Shown: piece after piece, positions 8,614 to 17,941 of the stretch | Position numbering within the stretch: the first letter of the stretch is position 1 | How the letters are laid out: the number at the start of each line of letters is the position of its first letter | DNA from: Plantactinospora sp. KBS50 | GTDB lineage: Bacteria; Actinomycetota; Actinomycetes; Mycobacteriales; Micromonosporaceae | Direction of reading: 5' to 3' | DNA: 64,000 bases | Assembly: GCF_002285795.1 (NCBI RefSeq) | Contig: NZ_CP022961.1 | Coordinates: 1,798,001-1,862,000 of the forward strand | Position numbers and translations under genes: made by a program | The notes under the pieces: generated by a model | Told to the model about the DNA's origin: nothing | The model's input: only the letters and a program-made list of their open reading frames with translations | The model's database searches: none

Positions 8614-9330
8614 ATGAGCACAGGACGACCACCGATCGCCCGATCCGACGCCGGGGCCACGGCCGAGGAGCCCGCGGCGGCGCTGGCCGGGGGACCGGCG
8701 GAGGCGCCGCTGCCGAGCTTCGCCGAGCAGGTCGCCGACCAACTCGGCGGCTGGCGCGGCATGGTGGAGTCCAGCGTCCCGGTGCTGGTCTTCGTGGTGG
8801 CCAACGTGCTTGGACCGCTGCGCCCCGCGGTGATCGCGGCGGTGGCCGTGGCGGTCGCCATCGCGGTGGTCCGGCTGGTCCAGCGCCGACCGATCCGGCA
8901 CGCCGTGAACGGTCTGCTCGGCGTCGCGGTCGGCGCCGCGATCGCGCTGCGCACCGGCAACGCCCGCGACTTCTACCTGCCCGGCATCCTGTACGGGCTC
9001 GGCGTGGGCGCCGCCCTGTTGATCTCGGCGGCCGTACGGCAGCCGGTGGTCGGCTGGATCTGGTCGGTGATCGCCGCCAAGGGCCGGTCGGACTGGCGGG
9101 ACGACCCCCGGTTGATCCGGGTGTTCGTCCGGCTCACCGCCCTGTGGGGGATCGTCTGGGTGCTCAAGGTCGGCGCGCAGGCCGCCCTCTACATGGCCGA
9201 CATGGACACCGCCCTCGGGGTGGCGCGGATCGTCCTGGGCTACCCGCCGTACGCGCTGCTGCTGGTGATCACCGTCTGGACGGTGCGCCGCGTCACCCGC
9301 GCCGCCGCCCCGGCCTCCGTGGAAGCCTGA
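8614..9330 (+). CDS. DUF3159 family membrane protein
   Basis: This 238-residue protein starts at ATG 8614. An N-terminal soluble stretch ends in PSFAEQVADQLGGWRGMVES. It is followed by about five to six membrane helices, among them SVPVLVFVVANVLGPLRPAV, the next Ala/Val-rich helix, and LYGLGVGAALLISAAV; a short loop carries DWRDDPRLIRVF. This is the DUF3159 pattern (about 190-240 residues), a family of unknown function that clusters with dut and TrkA genes in actinobacteria. It ends at a strong hairpin shared with the convergent trkA pair. Confidence 0.85.
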   Translation: MSTGRPPIARSDAGATAEEPAAALAGGPAEAPLPSFAEQVADQLGGWRGMVESSVPVLVFVVANVLGPLRPAVIAAVAVAVAIAVVRLVQRRPIRHAVNGLLGVAVGAAIALRTGNARDFYLPGILYGLGVGAALLISAAVRQPVVGWIWSVIAAKGRSDWRDDPRLIRVFVRLTALWGIVWVLKVGAQAALYMADMDTALGVARIVLGYPPYALLLVITVWTVRRVTRAAAPASVEA

Positions 9331-9348
9331 CGGCGCGCAGCGGGCGTG

Positions 9349-9441
9349 CGCCGCTGGGGTGGGTCGGCAGCCCGCCCGCGCAGGGATCAAGCCTGACCAC
9401 CCGTAGCGGGCGGGCCGCCGACCCACCCACCCCAAGCGGCG
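9349..9441. terminator. Long bidirectional hairpin between DUF3159 and trkA
   Basis: A left arm around 9349-9380 and a right arm around 9406-9441 form a long, imperfect GC hairpin (core GGGTGGGTCGG paired with CCGACCCACCC). It occupies nearly the whole 111-base gap between convergent genes. The segment also contains a second, diverged copy of the DUF3159 gene end (AAGCCTGAC...AGCGGGCG near 9388-9411), suggesting local duplication. Confidence 0.7.
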
Positions 9442-10113
9442 CTAACGATCGGCCGCGCCGCCCAGCACGACCCCCCGGACCTCGTCCTCCACCTCGGCCG
9501 TGCAGACGAAGACCAGCTCGTCGCCGGCCTCCAGCGGGTCGTCCGGGGAGGGCGTCAGCACCCGCTTGCCGCGCAGGATCGCCACCAGGGCGGAGTCCCG
9601 GGGCAGCGGCACCGACCGGACCGGGTGTCCCACGTACGGCGCGGCCGGCGGCAGCGTGATCTCCACGAGGTTGGCCTGGCCCTGCCGGAAGGTCATCAGC
9701 CGGACCAGGTCGCCGACCGTGACCGCCTCCTCGACCAGGGCGGCCATCACCCGGGGCTTGCTGACCGCGACGTCGACCCCCCACTGGTCGGTGAACAGCC
9801 ACTCGTTCTCGGCCCGGTTGACCCGGGCCACCACCCGGCCCACCGCGAACTCGGTCTTGGCCAGCAGCGACACCACGAGGTTGACCTTGTCGTCGCCGGT
9901 GGCGGCGACCACCACCTCGCAGCCGGCCACGTCCGCCTCCTCCAGGCTGGCCAGCTCGCAGGCGTCGGCGAGCACCCAGTCGGCGTCCGGCACCCGCTCC
10001 GGCCGCAGCATCTTCGGCTGCCGCTCGATGAGCATCACCTGGTGGCCGTTCTCGATCAGCTCCTGGGCGATCGAGCGGCCGACGTTGCCGGCGCCGGCGA
10101 TGGCGATCCGCAT
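9442..10113 (-). CDS. trkA: TrkA-type RCK potassium-channel regulatory protein (CeoC-like)
   Basis: This 223-residue cytosolic protein has an N-terminal Rossmann fold (MRIAIAGAGNVGRSIA, a GxGxxG NAD(H) site) and a C-terminal TrkA_C domain (about residues 140-215). The acidic residue after the second strand (LIERQ) fits NAD binding. TrkA proteins gate K+ transporters in response to nucleotides. It lies two bases downstream of a second TrkA gene in an operon equivalent to ceoBC of actinobacteria, facing the KimA-like transporter. GGGAGGG precedes the ATG. Confidence 0.9.
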   Translation of the reverse strand: MRIAIAGAGNVGRSIAQELIENGHQVMLIERQPKMLRPERVPDADWVLADACELASLEEADVAGCEVVVAATGDDKVNLVVSLLAKTEFAVGRVVARVNRAENEWLFTDQWGVDVAVSKPRVMAALVEEAVTVGDLVRLMTFRQGQANLVEITLPPAAPYVGHPVRSVPLPRDSALVAILRGKRVLTPSPDDPLEAGDELVFVCTAEVEDEVRGVVLGGAADR

Positions 10114-10115
10114 GG

Positions 10116-10781
10116 TCAGTGCCCTCCCTCGGGCGAGGTGCCCGCGGCCGCGGTCACCGCTGGCGCGATGTCGTCGGTCACCAGCATGAACAGCTGGTCA
10201 CCCTCCTGGATGACCGTGCCGGTGGTGGGCAGGGTCCCGATGCCGAACCGGATCACGTACGCCGCCCGGGCGCCGGCGGCCTCCTCCAGGGCGTGCAGCC
10301 GGTGGCCGACCCAGTCCTTGTGCAGCGGCACCTCGATGATCGACACCGTGCTGGTGGCGTCCCGGAAGATCTCCACGTCGCCCTCGGGGACGAGGTGCCG
10401 GACCATCCGGTCGGCGGTCCACCGCACGGTGGCCACGGTGGGGATGCCCAGCCGCTCGTAGACCTGGGCGCGCCGCTGGTCGTAGATCCGGGCGGCGACC
10501 CGGGACACCCCGAAGGTCTCCCGGGCCAGCCGGGCGGAGATGATGTTGGAGTTGTCGCCGCTGGAGACGGCCGCGAACGCGTCGGCGCGTTCGATGCCGG
10601 CCTCGCGCAGGACGTCCCGGTCGAAGCCGACGCCGGTGACCGTGGTGCCGCCGAAGTCCGGCCCCAGCCGGCGGAACGCGTCGGCGTCCTGGTCGACGAC
10701 CGCCACCGAGTGCCCCCGGGCCTCCAGGCTGTGCGCGAGGGTGGAACCCACCCGCCCACATCCCATGATCACGATATGCAC
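10116..10781 (-). CDS. trkA: TrkA-type RCK potassium-channel regulatory protein (CeoB-like)
   Basis: This 221-residue protein starts at GTG 10781, behind a clear GGAGGAA. The N-terminal Rossmann domain shows IVIMGCGRVGSTLA and VVDQD, and the RCK_C domain begins near residue 135. It is the first gene of a two-gene operon with 10116 at its end. In mycobacteria the paired CeoB and CeoC proteins are thought to work together. The 215 bases to the divergent KimA-like gene must hold both promoters. Confidence 0.9.
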   Translation of the reverse strand: MHIVIMGCGRVGSTLAHSLEARGHSVAVVDQDADAFRRLGPDFGGTTVTGVGFDRDVLREAGIERADAFAAVSSGDNSNIISARLARETFGVSRVAARIYDQRRAQVYERLGIPTVATVRWTADRMVRHLVPEGDVEIFRDATSTVSIIEVPLHKDWVGHRLHALEEAAGARAAYVIRFGIGTLPTTGTVIQEGDQLFMLVTDDIAPAVTAAAGTSPEGGH

Positions 10782-10996
10782 GGCGATTCCTCCCGGACCG
10801 ACCACCGACCCCACCCGGACAGGGTGACGCACCGCTCAGCGTGCCACGCTGGGACACGCGTTGGGGCCGGACGTTACCGCCTGTGCCGCCCGGCCCGCCG
10901 TGCCGGGGGCGGCCGGCATACCCCCGACGGCGGCGCATCCGCCTCGATCCACCTCCCCACGGCGGGTGATCGCGGCCCGCCGTACCCTTGACGGCT

Positions 10997-13173
10997 GTGG
11001 CCAGTCCCACCTCTCTGTTGAAGCGGCTGCTGGTCGGCCGTCCGTTCCGGTCCGACCGGTTGCAGCACACGCTGCTGAGCAAGCGCATCGCGCTGCCGGT
11101 GTTCGCCTCGGACGCCCTGTCCAGCGTCGCCTACGCCCCGGACGAGATCCTGCTGACGCTCTCCATCGCGGGTGCCTCGGCGTACCTGTTCTCGCCGTGG
11201 GTGGCGCTCGCGGTGGTGGTGGTCATGCTCACGGTGGTGGCCAGCTACCGGCAGAACGTGCACGCCTATCCGTCCGGCGGCGGCGACTACGAGGTGGCCA
11301 CGGTCAACCTCGGCTCCCGCTTCGGGGTGGGGTGGCCAGCGCGCTGCTGGTCGACTACGTGCTCACGGTCGCGGTCTCCACCAGTTCCGGGGTGGCCAAC
11401 CTCGGCTCGGTGCTGCCGTGGGTGGCCGAGCACAAGGTCGCGGTGGCGGTGGCCGCGGTGGCCGTGCTCAGCGCGGCCAACCTGCGCGGGCTGCGGGAGT
11501 CGGGTACGGCGTTCGCCATCCCGACGTACGGCTTCATGATCGTGATTTTGGGAATGATCGTGACCGGGCTGGTCCGGATCTTCGTCCTCGGCGACGACCT
11601 GCAGGCGCCCAGCGCCGGTCTGCAGATCCGGGCCGAGCACAGTGTGAGCGGTTTCGCCCTGGTGTTCCTGCTGCTGCGGACGTTCTCGTCCGGCTGCGCC
11701 GCGCTGACCGGCGTGGAGGCCATCTCCAACGGCGTACCGGCGTTCAAGCCGCCGAAGAGCCGCAACGCGGCGACCACCCTGCTGCTGCTCGGCCTGGTCG
11801 CGATCAGCATGCTGGTCGGCATCATCTGGCTGGCCCGGCTGACCGGGTTGCAGTTCGTGGAGGACCCGCGGCAGATCATCGGCGGCCCGGCCGGGTACGT
11901 CCAGAAGACCGTCACCACGCAACTGGGCGAGACCGTGTTCGGCTCCGGGTCGATCCTGCTGTTCGTGGTGGCCGGGATGACCGCGCTGATCCTGTTCCTG
12001 GCCGCCAACACGGCGTTCAACGGTTTCCCGGTGCTCGGCTCGATCCTGGCCCAGGACCGCTACCTGCCCCGCCAGCTGCACACCCGCGGCGACCGGCTGG
12101 CCTTCTCCAACGGCATCGTGGCGCTGGCCCTGTTCGCGGGGCTGCTGATCGTGGCGTTCCAGGCCGAGGTGACCCGGCTCATCCAGCTCTACATCGTGGG
12201 GGTGTTCGTCTCGTTCACCCTCTCCCAGGCCGGGATGATCCGGCACTGGAACCGGCTGCTGAGCGGTGAGCGGGACGCCGAGACCCGCCGCCGGATGATC
12301 AGGTCCCGGGCGATCAACGCCTTCGGGATGGGGCTCACGGGCGTCGTGCTGGTGATCGTGCTGATCACGAAGTTCCTGCTCGGGGCGTGGATCGCCATCG
12401 TCGCGATGGCCGTCATCTACGTGCTGATGCTTGCCATCCGCCGGCACTACGACACGGTGGCCCGGGAACTCACCCCGGCCGACGAGGGGCGGCCGGTGCT
12501 GCCGGCCCGCAATCACGCGGTGGTGCTGGTCAGCAAGGTGCACCAGCCGACCCTGCGGGCGCTGGCGTACGCCACCGCCACCCGGCCGGACACGCTGACC
12601 GCGGTGACCGTGAACGTGGACGAGCAGGACACCCGGGCCATCCAGCAGGCGTGGGACCGCCGGGGCATCTCGGTGCCGCTGACCGTGGTCGACTCGCCGT
12701 ACCGGGAGATCACCCGCCCCATCCTGGACTTCGTGGCCTCGGCCCGCCGGGAGTCGCCCCGGGACGTGGTCACGGTCTTCATTCCCGAGTACGTCGTCGG
12801 CCACTGGTGGGAGAACCTGCTGCACAACCAGAGCGCGCTGCGGCTCAAGACGCGGCTGCTGTTCGAGCCGGGCGTGATGGTCACCAGCGTGCCGTGGCAG
12901 CTCGAGTCCAGCGCCGCCCGGAACCTGGACCGGATGGACGCCACGCTGACCCGGGGACCGGCCCGCGGGCCGCGGGCGGTGCTCGGCGGCCTGCTCGCCC
13001 CGGCGTCGAACACGGCTGCCCGGGTCGGGCCGGGCGCCGGGGACGCCGCGGGCGGCGGCGCGGGCGGCGGCGCGGCGCCGCCCGGTGGCCCGGAGCCCGG
13101 TGGCGGCCGGGCCGCGCCCGGTGCCGGCAGCGCCGCGCCCGGTGCCGGCCGGGACGGCGGCGATTCCCGGTGA
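10997..13173 (+). CDS. kimA: KimA-like high-affinity K+ transporter (APC/KUP superfamily), frame interrupted by a -1 shift
   Basis: This is a 12-helix membrane protein with a C-terminal UspA-like cytosolic domain, about 725 residues once the shift is repaired. It matches Bacillus KimA (formerly YdaO) motif for motif: SDALSSVAY, SYRQNVHAYPSGGGDY, LLVDYVLTVAVS, ALTGVEAISN, LAANTAFNGFP, GDRLAFSNG and LHNQSALRLKTRL. The residues reported to line the K+ sites of KimA (Asp36, Tyr43, Asp117, Tyr118, Thr121, Ser125, Thr230, Glu233) all have counterparts. The frame changes at the G run 11329-11332, where one more G restores the family sequence. A Gly/Ala/Pro tail of about 50 residues is unusual. Start is GTG 10997; TTG 10988 is an alternative. 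Generic annotation would read APC amino-acid permease. Confidence 0.8.
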
Positions 13174-14384
13174 CGGTCGAGGACGCGGAACGGATCGTGC
13201 TGACCGTCGGCCCGCCGGCGCACGGCGGCCACTGCGTCGCCCGGTACGAGGGGCAGGTGGTGTTCGTCCGGCACGCCCTGCCCGGCGAGCGGGTGGTGGC
13301 CGAGGTGACCGAGACGCACCGGGGCTTCGCCCGGGCCGATGCCGTCGAGATCATCGAGGCGGCGCCGGCGCGGGTCGAGCCACCCTGCCCGTACGCCCGA
13401 CCGGACCGGTGCGGCGGGTGCGACCTCCAGCACGTCGCGCCGCAGGCGCAGCGCGACTGGAAGACGGCGGTGCTGCGGGAGCAGCTGGAGCGGCTCGGCG
13501 GGCTCGACCCGGCGGAGCTGGCGGCGCTCGACCTGACGGTGCGGGCGGTGCCGGGCGGCTCGCTGGGCTGGCGCTCCCGGATGCGTTACGCCGTGGACGC
13601 GGCGGACCGGGCCGGGCTGCGCAAGCACCGCTCGCACGAGGTGGTGCCGGTGGACCGGTGCCTGATCGCCCACCCGGCGATCCGGGACCTGCCGGTACTG
13701 GCCTCGACCGGGCAGCGCTGGCCGGACGCCGACGAGGTGCTGACCGTGGCCAGCAGCGCCGGCGACGTCGCGATCCGGGCGCTGCGGCCCGACGGCGCCC
13801 GGACGGTACGCGGCCCGGAGACGATCGCCGAGGTGGCCGCCGGCCGGGAGTGGCGGCTGCCGGCCGACGGCTTCTGGCAGGTCCACCCGGCCGCCGCCGA
13901 CACGCTCACGGCCACGGTGCGGGACCTGCTGCGGCCGGTCGCCGGCGAGACGGCCTGGGACCTGTACGGCGGCGCCGGGCTGTTCGCGGGCGCGCTCGCC
14001 GGTGCGCTCGGCGCGCGCGGCCGGGTGCAGGTGGTGGAGGCGGATCCGGATGCGGTGGCGGCGGCCCGGCAGAACCTGGCCGACCTGTCCGGGGTCGAGG
14101 TGGTGCACGCGCCGGTCGAGCGGGCGCTGCGCCGCCGCCGGATCAGCGGCCCGGTGGACCTTGTGGTGCTGGACCCGCCGCGCGCCGGTGCCGGCCGTGC
14201 GGTCACCGAGGCGGTGGTCGGATCCGGGGCGCGGGCCGTGGCCTACGTCGCCTGCGACCCGGCCGCGTTCGCCCGGGACGTGCGGACCTTCCGGACGGCC
14301 GGCTGGCGGCTGGCCGAGGTGCGCGCCTACGACCTGTTCCCGATGACCCAGCACCTCGAATGCGTGGGGCTGCTGCTGCCATGA
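13170..14384 (+). CDS. TRAM-domain class I SAM-dependent RNA methyltransferase (RlmD/TrmA family, 23S rRNA uridine-C5)
   Basis: This 404-residue protein has an N-terminal TRAM RNA-binding domain (residues 1-65). It is followed by a four-cysteine iron-sulfur-type cluster (CPYARPDRCGGCDLQ near 72-86) and a C-terminal Rossmann methyltransferase. The latter has the SAM site WDLYGGAGLFAG, LDPPRAGAG, the catalytic cysteine in VACDPAAF, and the general-base Glu in QHLEC. Together these define the RumA/TrmA uridine-5-methyltransferases; the exact uridine (such as U1939 or U747) is not decidable. The GTG start overlaps the KimA-like stop as GTGA, and its own stop overlaps anmK as ATGA, so the three genes are coupled. 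Confidence 0.88.
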   Translation: MTVEDAERIVLTVGPPAHGGHCVARYEGQVVFVRHALPGERVVAEVTETHRGFARADAVEIIEAAPARVEPPCPYARPDRCGGCDLQHVAPQAQRDWKTAVLREQLERLGGLDPAELAALDLTVRAVPGGSLGWRSRMRYAVDAADRAGLRKHRSHEVVPVDRCLIAHPAIRDLPVLASTGQRWPDADEVLTVASSAGDVAIRALRPDGARTVRGPETIAEVAAGREWRLPADGFWQVHPAAADTLTATVRDLLRPVAGETAWDLYGGAGLFAGALAGALGARGRVQVVEADPDAVAAARQNLADLSGVEVVHAPVERALRRRRISGPVDLVVLDPPRAGAGRAVTEAVVGSGARAVAYVACDPAAFARDVRTFRTAGWRLAEVRAYDLFPMTQHLECVGLLLP

Positions 14385-15661
14385 CCGGGGCCGTGCGCAT
14401 CGTCTCGCTGATGTCCGGTACGTCCTACGACGGGATCGACGTGGCCGTGGGCGACTGGGAGCTGGTCGGCGACACGCTCCGGCTGCGCCCGGTGGGGGAG
14501 CGGAGCCTGCCGTACCCCGACGGCCTGCCGGACCGGATAGCCGCGGTGCTGCCGCCGGCGGCCACCACCATCGACGAGGTGTGCCGGTTGCACACCGCGC
14601 TGGGCCAGGCGTTCGCGGCCGCCGCCGAGGTCGGGGTCCAGATCGCCGGGGGCCGCGCCGAACTGGTGGTCTCGCCGGGGCAGACGGTGTTCCACTGGGT
14701 CGCCGACGGCCGGGCGCGCGGCACCCTCCAGCTCGGCGAGCCTGCCTGGATCGCCCACCGGACCGGGCTGCCGGTGCTGTCCGACCTGCGGGCCGCGGAC
14801 ATCGCCGCCGGCGGCCAGGGCGCCCCGCTGGTCCCGGCCTTCGACGCCCTGCTGCTGGCCGGCACCGGGGCCGGCAACGCGGCCGACGCCGCGCCCGGCG
14901 CTGCCGCCGGCACCGCGGCCGCCCCCGGCGCCGATCGGGCCGCCTCCGGTGCCGCCTCCTGGTCGCGGGCACCGCGGGCGGCGCTGAACCTCGGCGGGAT
15001 CGCCAACCTCACCGTGGTGGCGCCGCCGGCGCCGGTTCTCGGCTACGACATCGGCCCGGCCAACGCGCTGATCGATGCGGCCACCCGGCGCTGCTGCGGC
15101 CAGCCGTACGACGTCGACGGGGCGCGGGCGGCGGCCGGCCGGGTCCATCCCGGCCTGCTGGAGTTGTTGCTGGCCGAGCCGTACTACGCGGCCCCGGCGC
15201 CGAAGTCGACCGGGAAGGAACTCTTCTCCGCCCGGTACCTCCAGGACCGGCTGGCCGCCCTCGGCGAGCCGGTGGACGGGGACGACGTGGTGGCGACGGT
15301 GACCGAACTCACCGCCCGGATCGTCGCCGCCGCCTGTGACCGGCACGGCGTGGCCGAGGTGTTCGCCGCCGGCGGCGGGGTCCGCAACCCGGTGCTGATG
15401 CGCCGGCTGGCCGCGCTGGGCGCCGGCCGGTGGCGGCTGGCCGGCACCGAGGAACTGGGCGTACCGGCGCAGGCCCGCGAGGCGTACGCGTTCGGCCTGC
15501 TCGGCTGGCTGTCCTGGCACCACCTGCCCGGGGCGCTGCCGTCGGTGACCGGCGCCCGGGCGGCGGCGGTGCTGGGCAGTTGGACGCCGGGAACCGGATC
15601 CGGCACGCCCCGTCCGGCGCCCGGGAGCACCCCGGCGCCGCGCCGGATCCGGGTCTGCTGA
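14381..15661 (+). CDS. anmK: Anhydro-N-acetylmuramic acid kinase
   Basis: This 426-residue ASKHA-fold kinase phosphorylates and opens 1,6-anhydroMurNAc to MurNAc-6-phosphate in cell-wall recycling. Motifs include the N-terminal phosphate loop MSGTSYDGID, the active-site region LSDLRAADIAAGGQGAPL with its catalytic Asp, LNLGGIANLT, GYDIGPANALIDA and GGGVRNPVLM. An Ala/Gly insertion of about 35 residues (near 165-200) and a Pro-rich tail make it longer than the usual 370-390 residues. The ATG overlaps the upstream methyltransferase stop. Confidence 0.93.
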   Translation: MTGAVRIVSLMSGTSYDGIDVAVGDWELVGDTLRLRPVGERSLPYPDGLPDRIAAVLPPAATTIDEVCRLHTALGQAFAAAAEVGVQIAGGRAELVVSPGQTVFHWVADGRARGTLQLGEPAWIAHRTGLPVLSDLRAADIAAGGQGAPLVPAFDALLLAGTGAGNAADAAPGAAAGTAAAPGADRAASGAASWSRAPRAALNLGGIANLTVVAPPAPVLGYDIGPANALIDAATRRCCGQPYDVDGARAAAGRVHPGLLELLLAEPYYAAPAPKSTGKELFSARYLQDRLAALGEPVDGDDVVATVTELTARIVAAACDRHGVAEVFAAGGGVRNPVLMRRLAALGAGRWRLAGTEELGVPAQAREAYAFGLLGWLSWHHLPGALPSVTGARAAAVLGSWTPGTGSGTPRPAPGSTPAPRRIRVC

Positions 15662-15790
15662 GCAGCGGATCGGGACGGTTCGATCGCCGTGCTGGCGGCG
15701 CGGGCGCCATGGTAGGCGGTGCCGGGCCGGCCGGGTCGCGAACCGCGGCCGGGGCTGCGAATTACGATGCGGCCGATAGACTTTGCCGTC

Positions 15791-17785
15791 ATGAGTGACG
15801 TAGAGGATTCGGCTAACCGCGCCGACCTGCTCGGATCGGTCCGGGGACCCCAGGACGTCAAGCGAATGTCCGCCGAGCGGCTGACGGTCCTCGCGGCCGA
15901 AATCCGGGACTTCCTCGTGGCGAAGGTGTCCCGCACCGGCGGGCATCTCGGCCCCAACCTCGGTGTGGTGGAGTTGACCCTCGCCCTGCACCGCGTCTTC
16001 GACTCGCCCAGGGATCGTTTCCTGTTCGACACGGGACACCAGGCGTACGTGCACAAGATGGTGACGGGCCGGCAGGAGGACTTCGACCGGCTCCGGCAGC
16101 GGGGCGGCCTGTCCGGCTACCCGAACCAGGCCGAGAGCGAGCACGACCTGGTCGAGAACTGTCACGCCTCGACCGCGCTGTCGTACGCGGACGGCCTGGC
16201 CAAGGCGTACGCGCTGCGTGGCGAGCAGCGCAGCGTCGTGGCCGTGGTGGGCGACGGTGCGCTCACCGGCGGCATGTGCTGGGAGGCGCTGAACAACATC
16301 GCCACCGCCCGCAACCCGCTGGTCATCGTCGTCAACGACAACGGGCGCTCGTACGCGCCGACCATTGGCGGCCTGGCCGACCACCTCTCCTCGCTGCGGC
16401 TGAACCCCGGGTACGAGAAGGTCCTCGACGTGGTCAAGGACGCCCTCGGTTCGACCCCGCTGGTGGGCCGCCCGATGTACGAGGTGCTGCACGCGGTCAA
16501 GAAGGGCATCAAGGACGCCGTCGCGCCGCAGGCGATGTTCGAGGACCTCGGCATCAAGTACGTCGGCCCGGTCGACGGCCACGACATCGGCGCCATGGAG
16601 TCGGCGCTGCGGGCCGCCAAGCACTTCGGCGGCCCGGTGATCGTGCACGCGGTCACCCGCAAGGGGTACGGCTACCGCCCGGCCGAGGAGGACGAGGCGG
16701 ACTGCCTGCACAGCCCGAGCAGCGCCTTCGACGTGGAGACCGGCAAGCTGCTGGCGGCGCCCTCGGTCAAGTGGACGCACGTGTTCCGGGACGAGCTGAT
16801 CGCGCTCGCCGACGAGCGGCCGGACGTGGTGGCCATCACCGCGGCCATGGCCGAGCCGACCGGCGTCGCGGCGCTGGCCCGCCGGCACCCCGACCGGGTG
16901 TACGACGTGGGCATCGCCGAACAGCACGCGGTGACCTCGGCGGCCGGCCTCGCGCTGGGCGGCCTGCACCCGGTGGTGGCGCTGTACGCGACGTTCCTCA
17001 ACCGGGCCTTCGACCAGGTCCTGCTGGACGTGGCGCTGCACAACCTGCCGGTGACCTTCGTCCTGGACCGGGCCGGTGTCACCGGTCCGGACGGCCCCAG
17101 CCACTACGGCATCTGGGACATGTCCATTCTCGGCGTGGTCCCCGGGCTGCGGGTCGCGGCCCCGCGGGACGCCGCCACGCTGCGCGAGGAACTGCGCGAG
17201 GCGGTGGCCGTGGACGACGGGCCGACGGTCGTGCGCTTCCCGACCGGCTCGGTGGCCGCCGACCTGCCGGCGGTGCGCCGGATCGGGAGCACGGACGGGG
17301 CCGGGCCGGGCGGTGCGGTGGACGTGCTGGCCGAGTCGGGGCGTACCGATGTGCTCCTGGTGGCGGTCGGCGCGTTCGGGCAGCTCGGTGTCGAGGTGGC
17401 CAACCGGGTCGCCGAGCAGGGGTACGGGGTGACCGTGGTCGACCCGCGCTGGGTGCGACCCGTCCCGACCGAACTGGTGACGCTGGCCGCCAAGCACCGG
17501 CTGGTGGTGAGCATCGAGGACGGCGTGCGGGCCGGCGGCATCGGCGACGCGCTGGCCAAGGCGATGCGGGACGCGGACGTGCGGACCCCCCTGCGCGACC
17601 TCGGGGTGCCGGTGGCCTGGCACGAGTTCGGCACCCGGGCGCAGATCCTGGCCGACCTGCGGCTCACGGCGCAGGACGTGGCGCGGGACATCACCGGTTG
17701 GGTGTCGCTGCTGGAGGAACCGATCGAGCCGGTCCGGGTCGGCGGCGGCGACCGGTCCGCCAAGGGCCGGGCCGCGCAGAACTGA
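15791..17785 (+). CDS. dxs: 1-deoxy-D-xylulose-5-phosphate synthase
   Basis: This 664-residue thiamine-diphosphate enzyme condenses pyruvate and glyceraldehyde-3-phosphate, the first step of the MEP isoprenoid pathway. It contains the TPP site GDGALTGGM followed by [10 protein letters not shown], the [12 protein letters not shown] start of the first domain, [19 protein letters not shown], the catalytic Glu in [10 protein letters not shown], and the transketolase C-terminal domain ([13 protein letters not shown]). No Shine-Dalgarno precedes ATG 15791. A -10-like TAGACT ends about ten bases before it, so a leaderless transcript is possible. Strong hairpins follow the gene. Confidence 0.96.
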   Translation: MSDVEDSANRADLLGSVRGPQDVKRMSAERLTVLAAEIRDFLVAKVSRTGGHLGPNLGVVELTLALHRVFDSPRDRFLFDTGHQAYVHKMVTGRQEDFDRLRQRGGLSGYPNQAESEHDLVENCHASTALSYADGLAKAYALRGEQRSVVAVVGDGALTGGMCWEALNNIATARNPLVIVVNDNGRSYAPTIGGLADHLSSLRLNPGYEKVLDVVKDALGSTPLVGRPMYEVLHAVKKGIKDAVAPQAMFEDLGIKYVGPVDGHDIGAMESALRAAKHFGGPVIVHAVTRKGYGYRPAEEDEADCLHSPSSAFDVETGKLLAAPSVKWTHVFRDELIALADERPDVVAITAAMAEPTGVAALARRHPDRVYDVGIAEQHAVTSAAGLALGGLHPVVALYATFLNRAFDQVLLDVALHNLPVTFVLDRAGVTGPDGPSHYGIWDMSILGVVPGLRVAAPRDAATLREELREAVAVDDGPTVVRFPTGSVAADLPAVRRIGSTDGAGPGGAVDVLAESGRTDVLLVAVGAFGQLGVEVANRVAEQGYGVTVVDPRWVRPVPTELVTLAAKHRLVVSIEDGVRAGGIGDALAKAMRDADVRTPLRDLGVPVAWHEFGTRAQILADLRLTAQDVARDITGWVSLLEEPIEPVRVGGGDRSAKGRAAQN

Positions 17786-17793
17786 GCGATCCG

Positions 17794-17868
17794 CCGCGTC
17801 CGCCCGGGACCGCCACGGTCTCCGGGCGGCGCGGCGGCCCGGTCCGCGCCACGGCGCCGGACCGGGCC
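17794..17868. terminator. Two hairpins between convergent dxs and lipoprotein genes
   Basis: The first hairpin (17794-17834) pairs imperfectly over about 15 bases. The second is a perfect 11-bp stem, GGCCCGGTCCG (17836-17846) with CGGACCGGGCC (17858-17868). Immediately after, a 16-base direct repeat (starting 17861 and 17881) overlaps the right arm. Confidence 0.7.
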
Positions 17869-17941
17869 GGCAACGCGGGCACCGGGCCGGCAACGCCGCG
17901 GGCGTCGACGAGCCGGGAACCCGGGCGGGGAACCGCGGGCG

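Noticed and set aside
10782-10996. c-di-AMP (ydaO) riboswitch ahead of the KimA-like gene
   Set aside because: The divergent gap is only about 215 bases and shows none of the conserved ydaO core motifs I could recall.
14327-17893. Very long open frame antisense to anmK and dxs
   Set aside because: High GC leaves long antisense frames open. The product is low-complexity His/Arg/Gly-rich and the sense strand encodes clear AnmK and Dxs.
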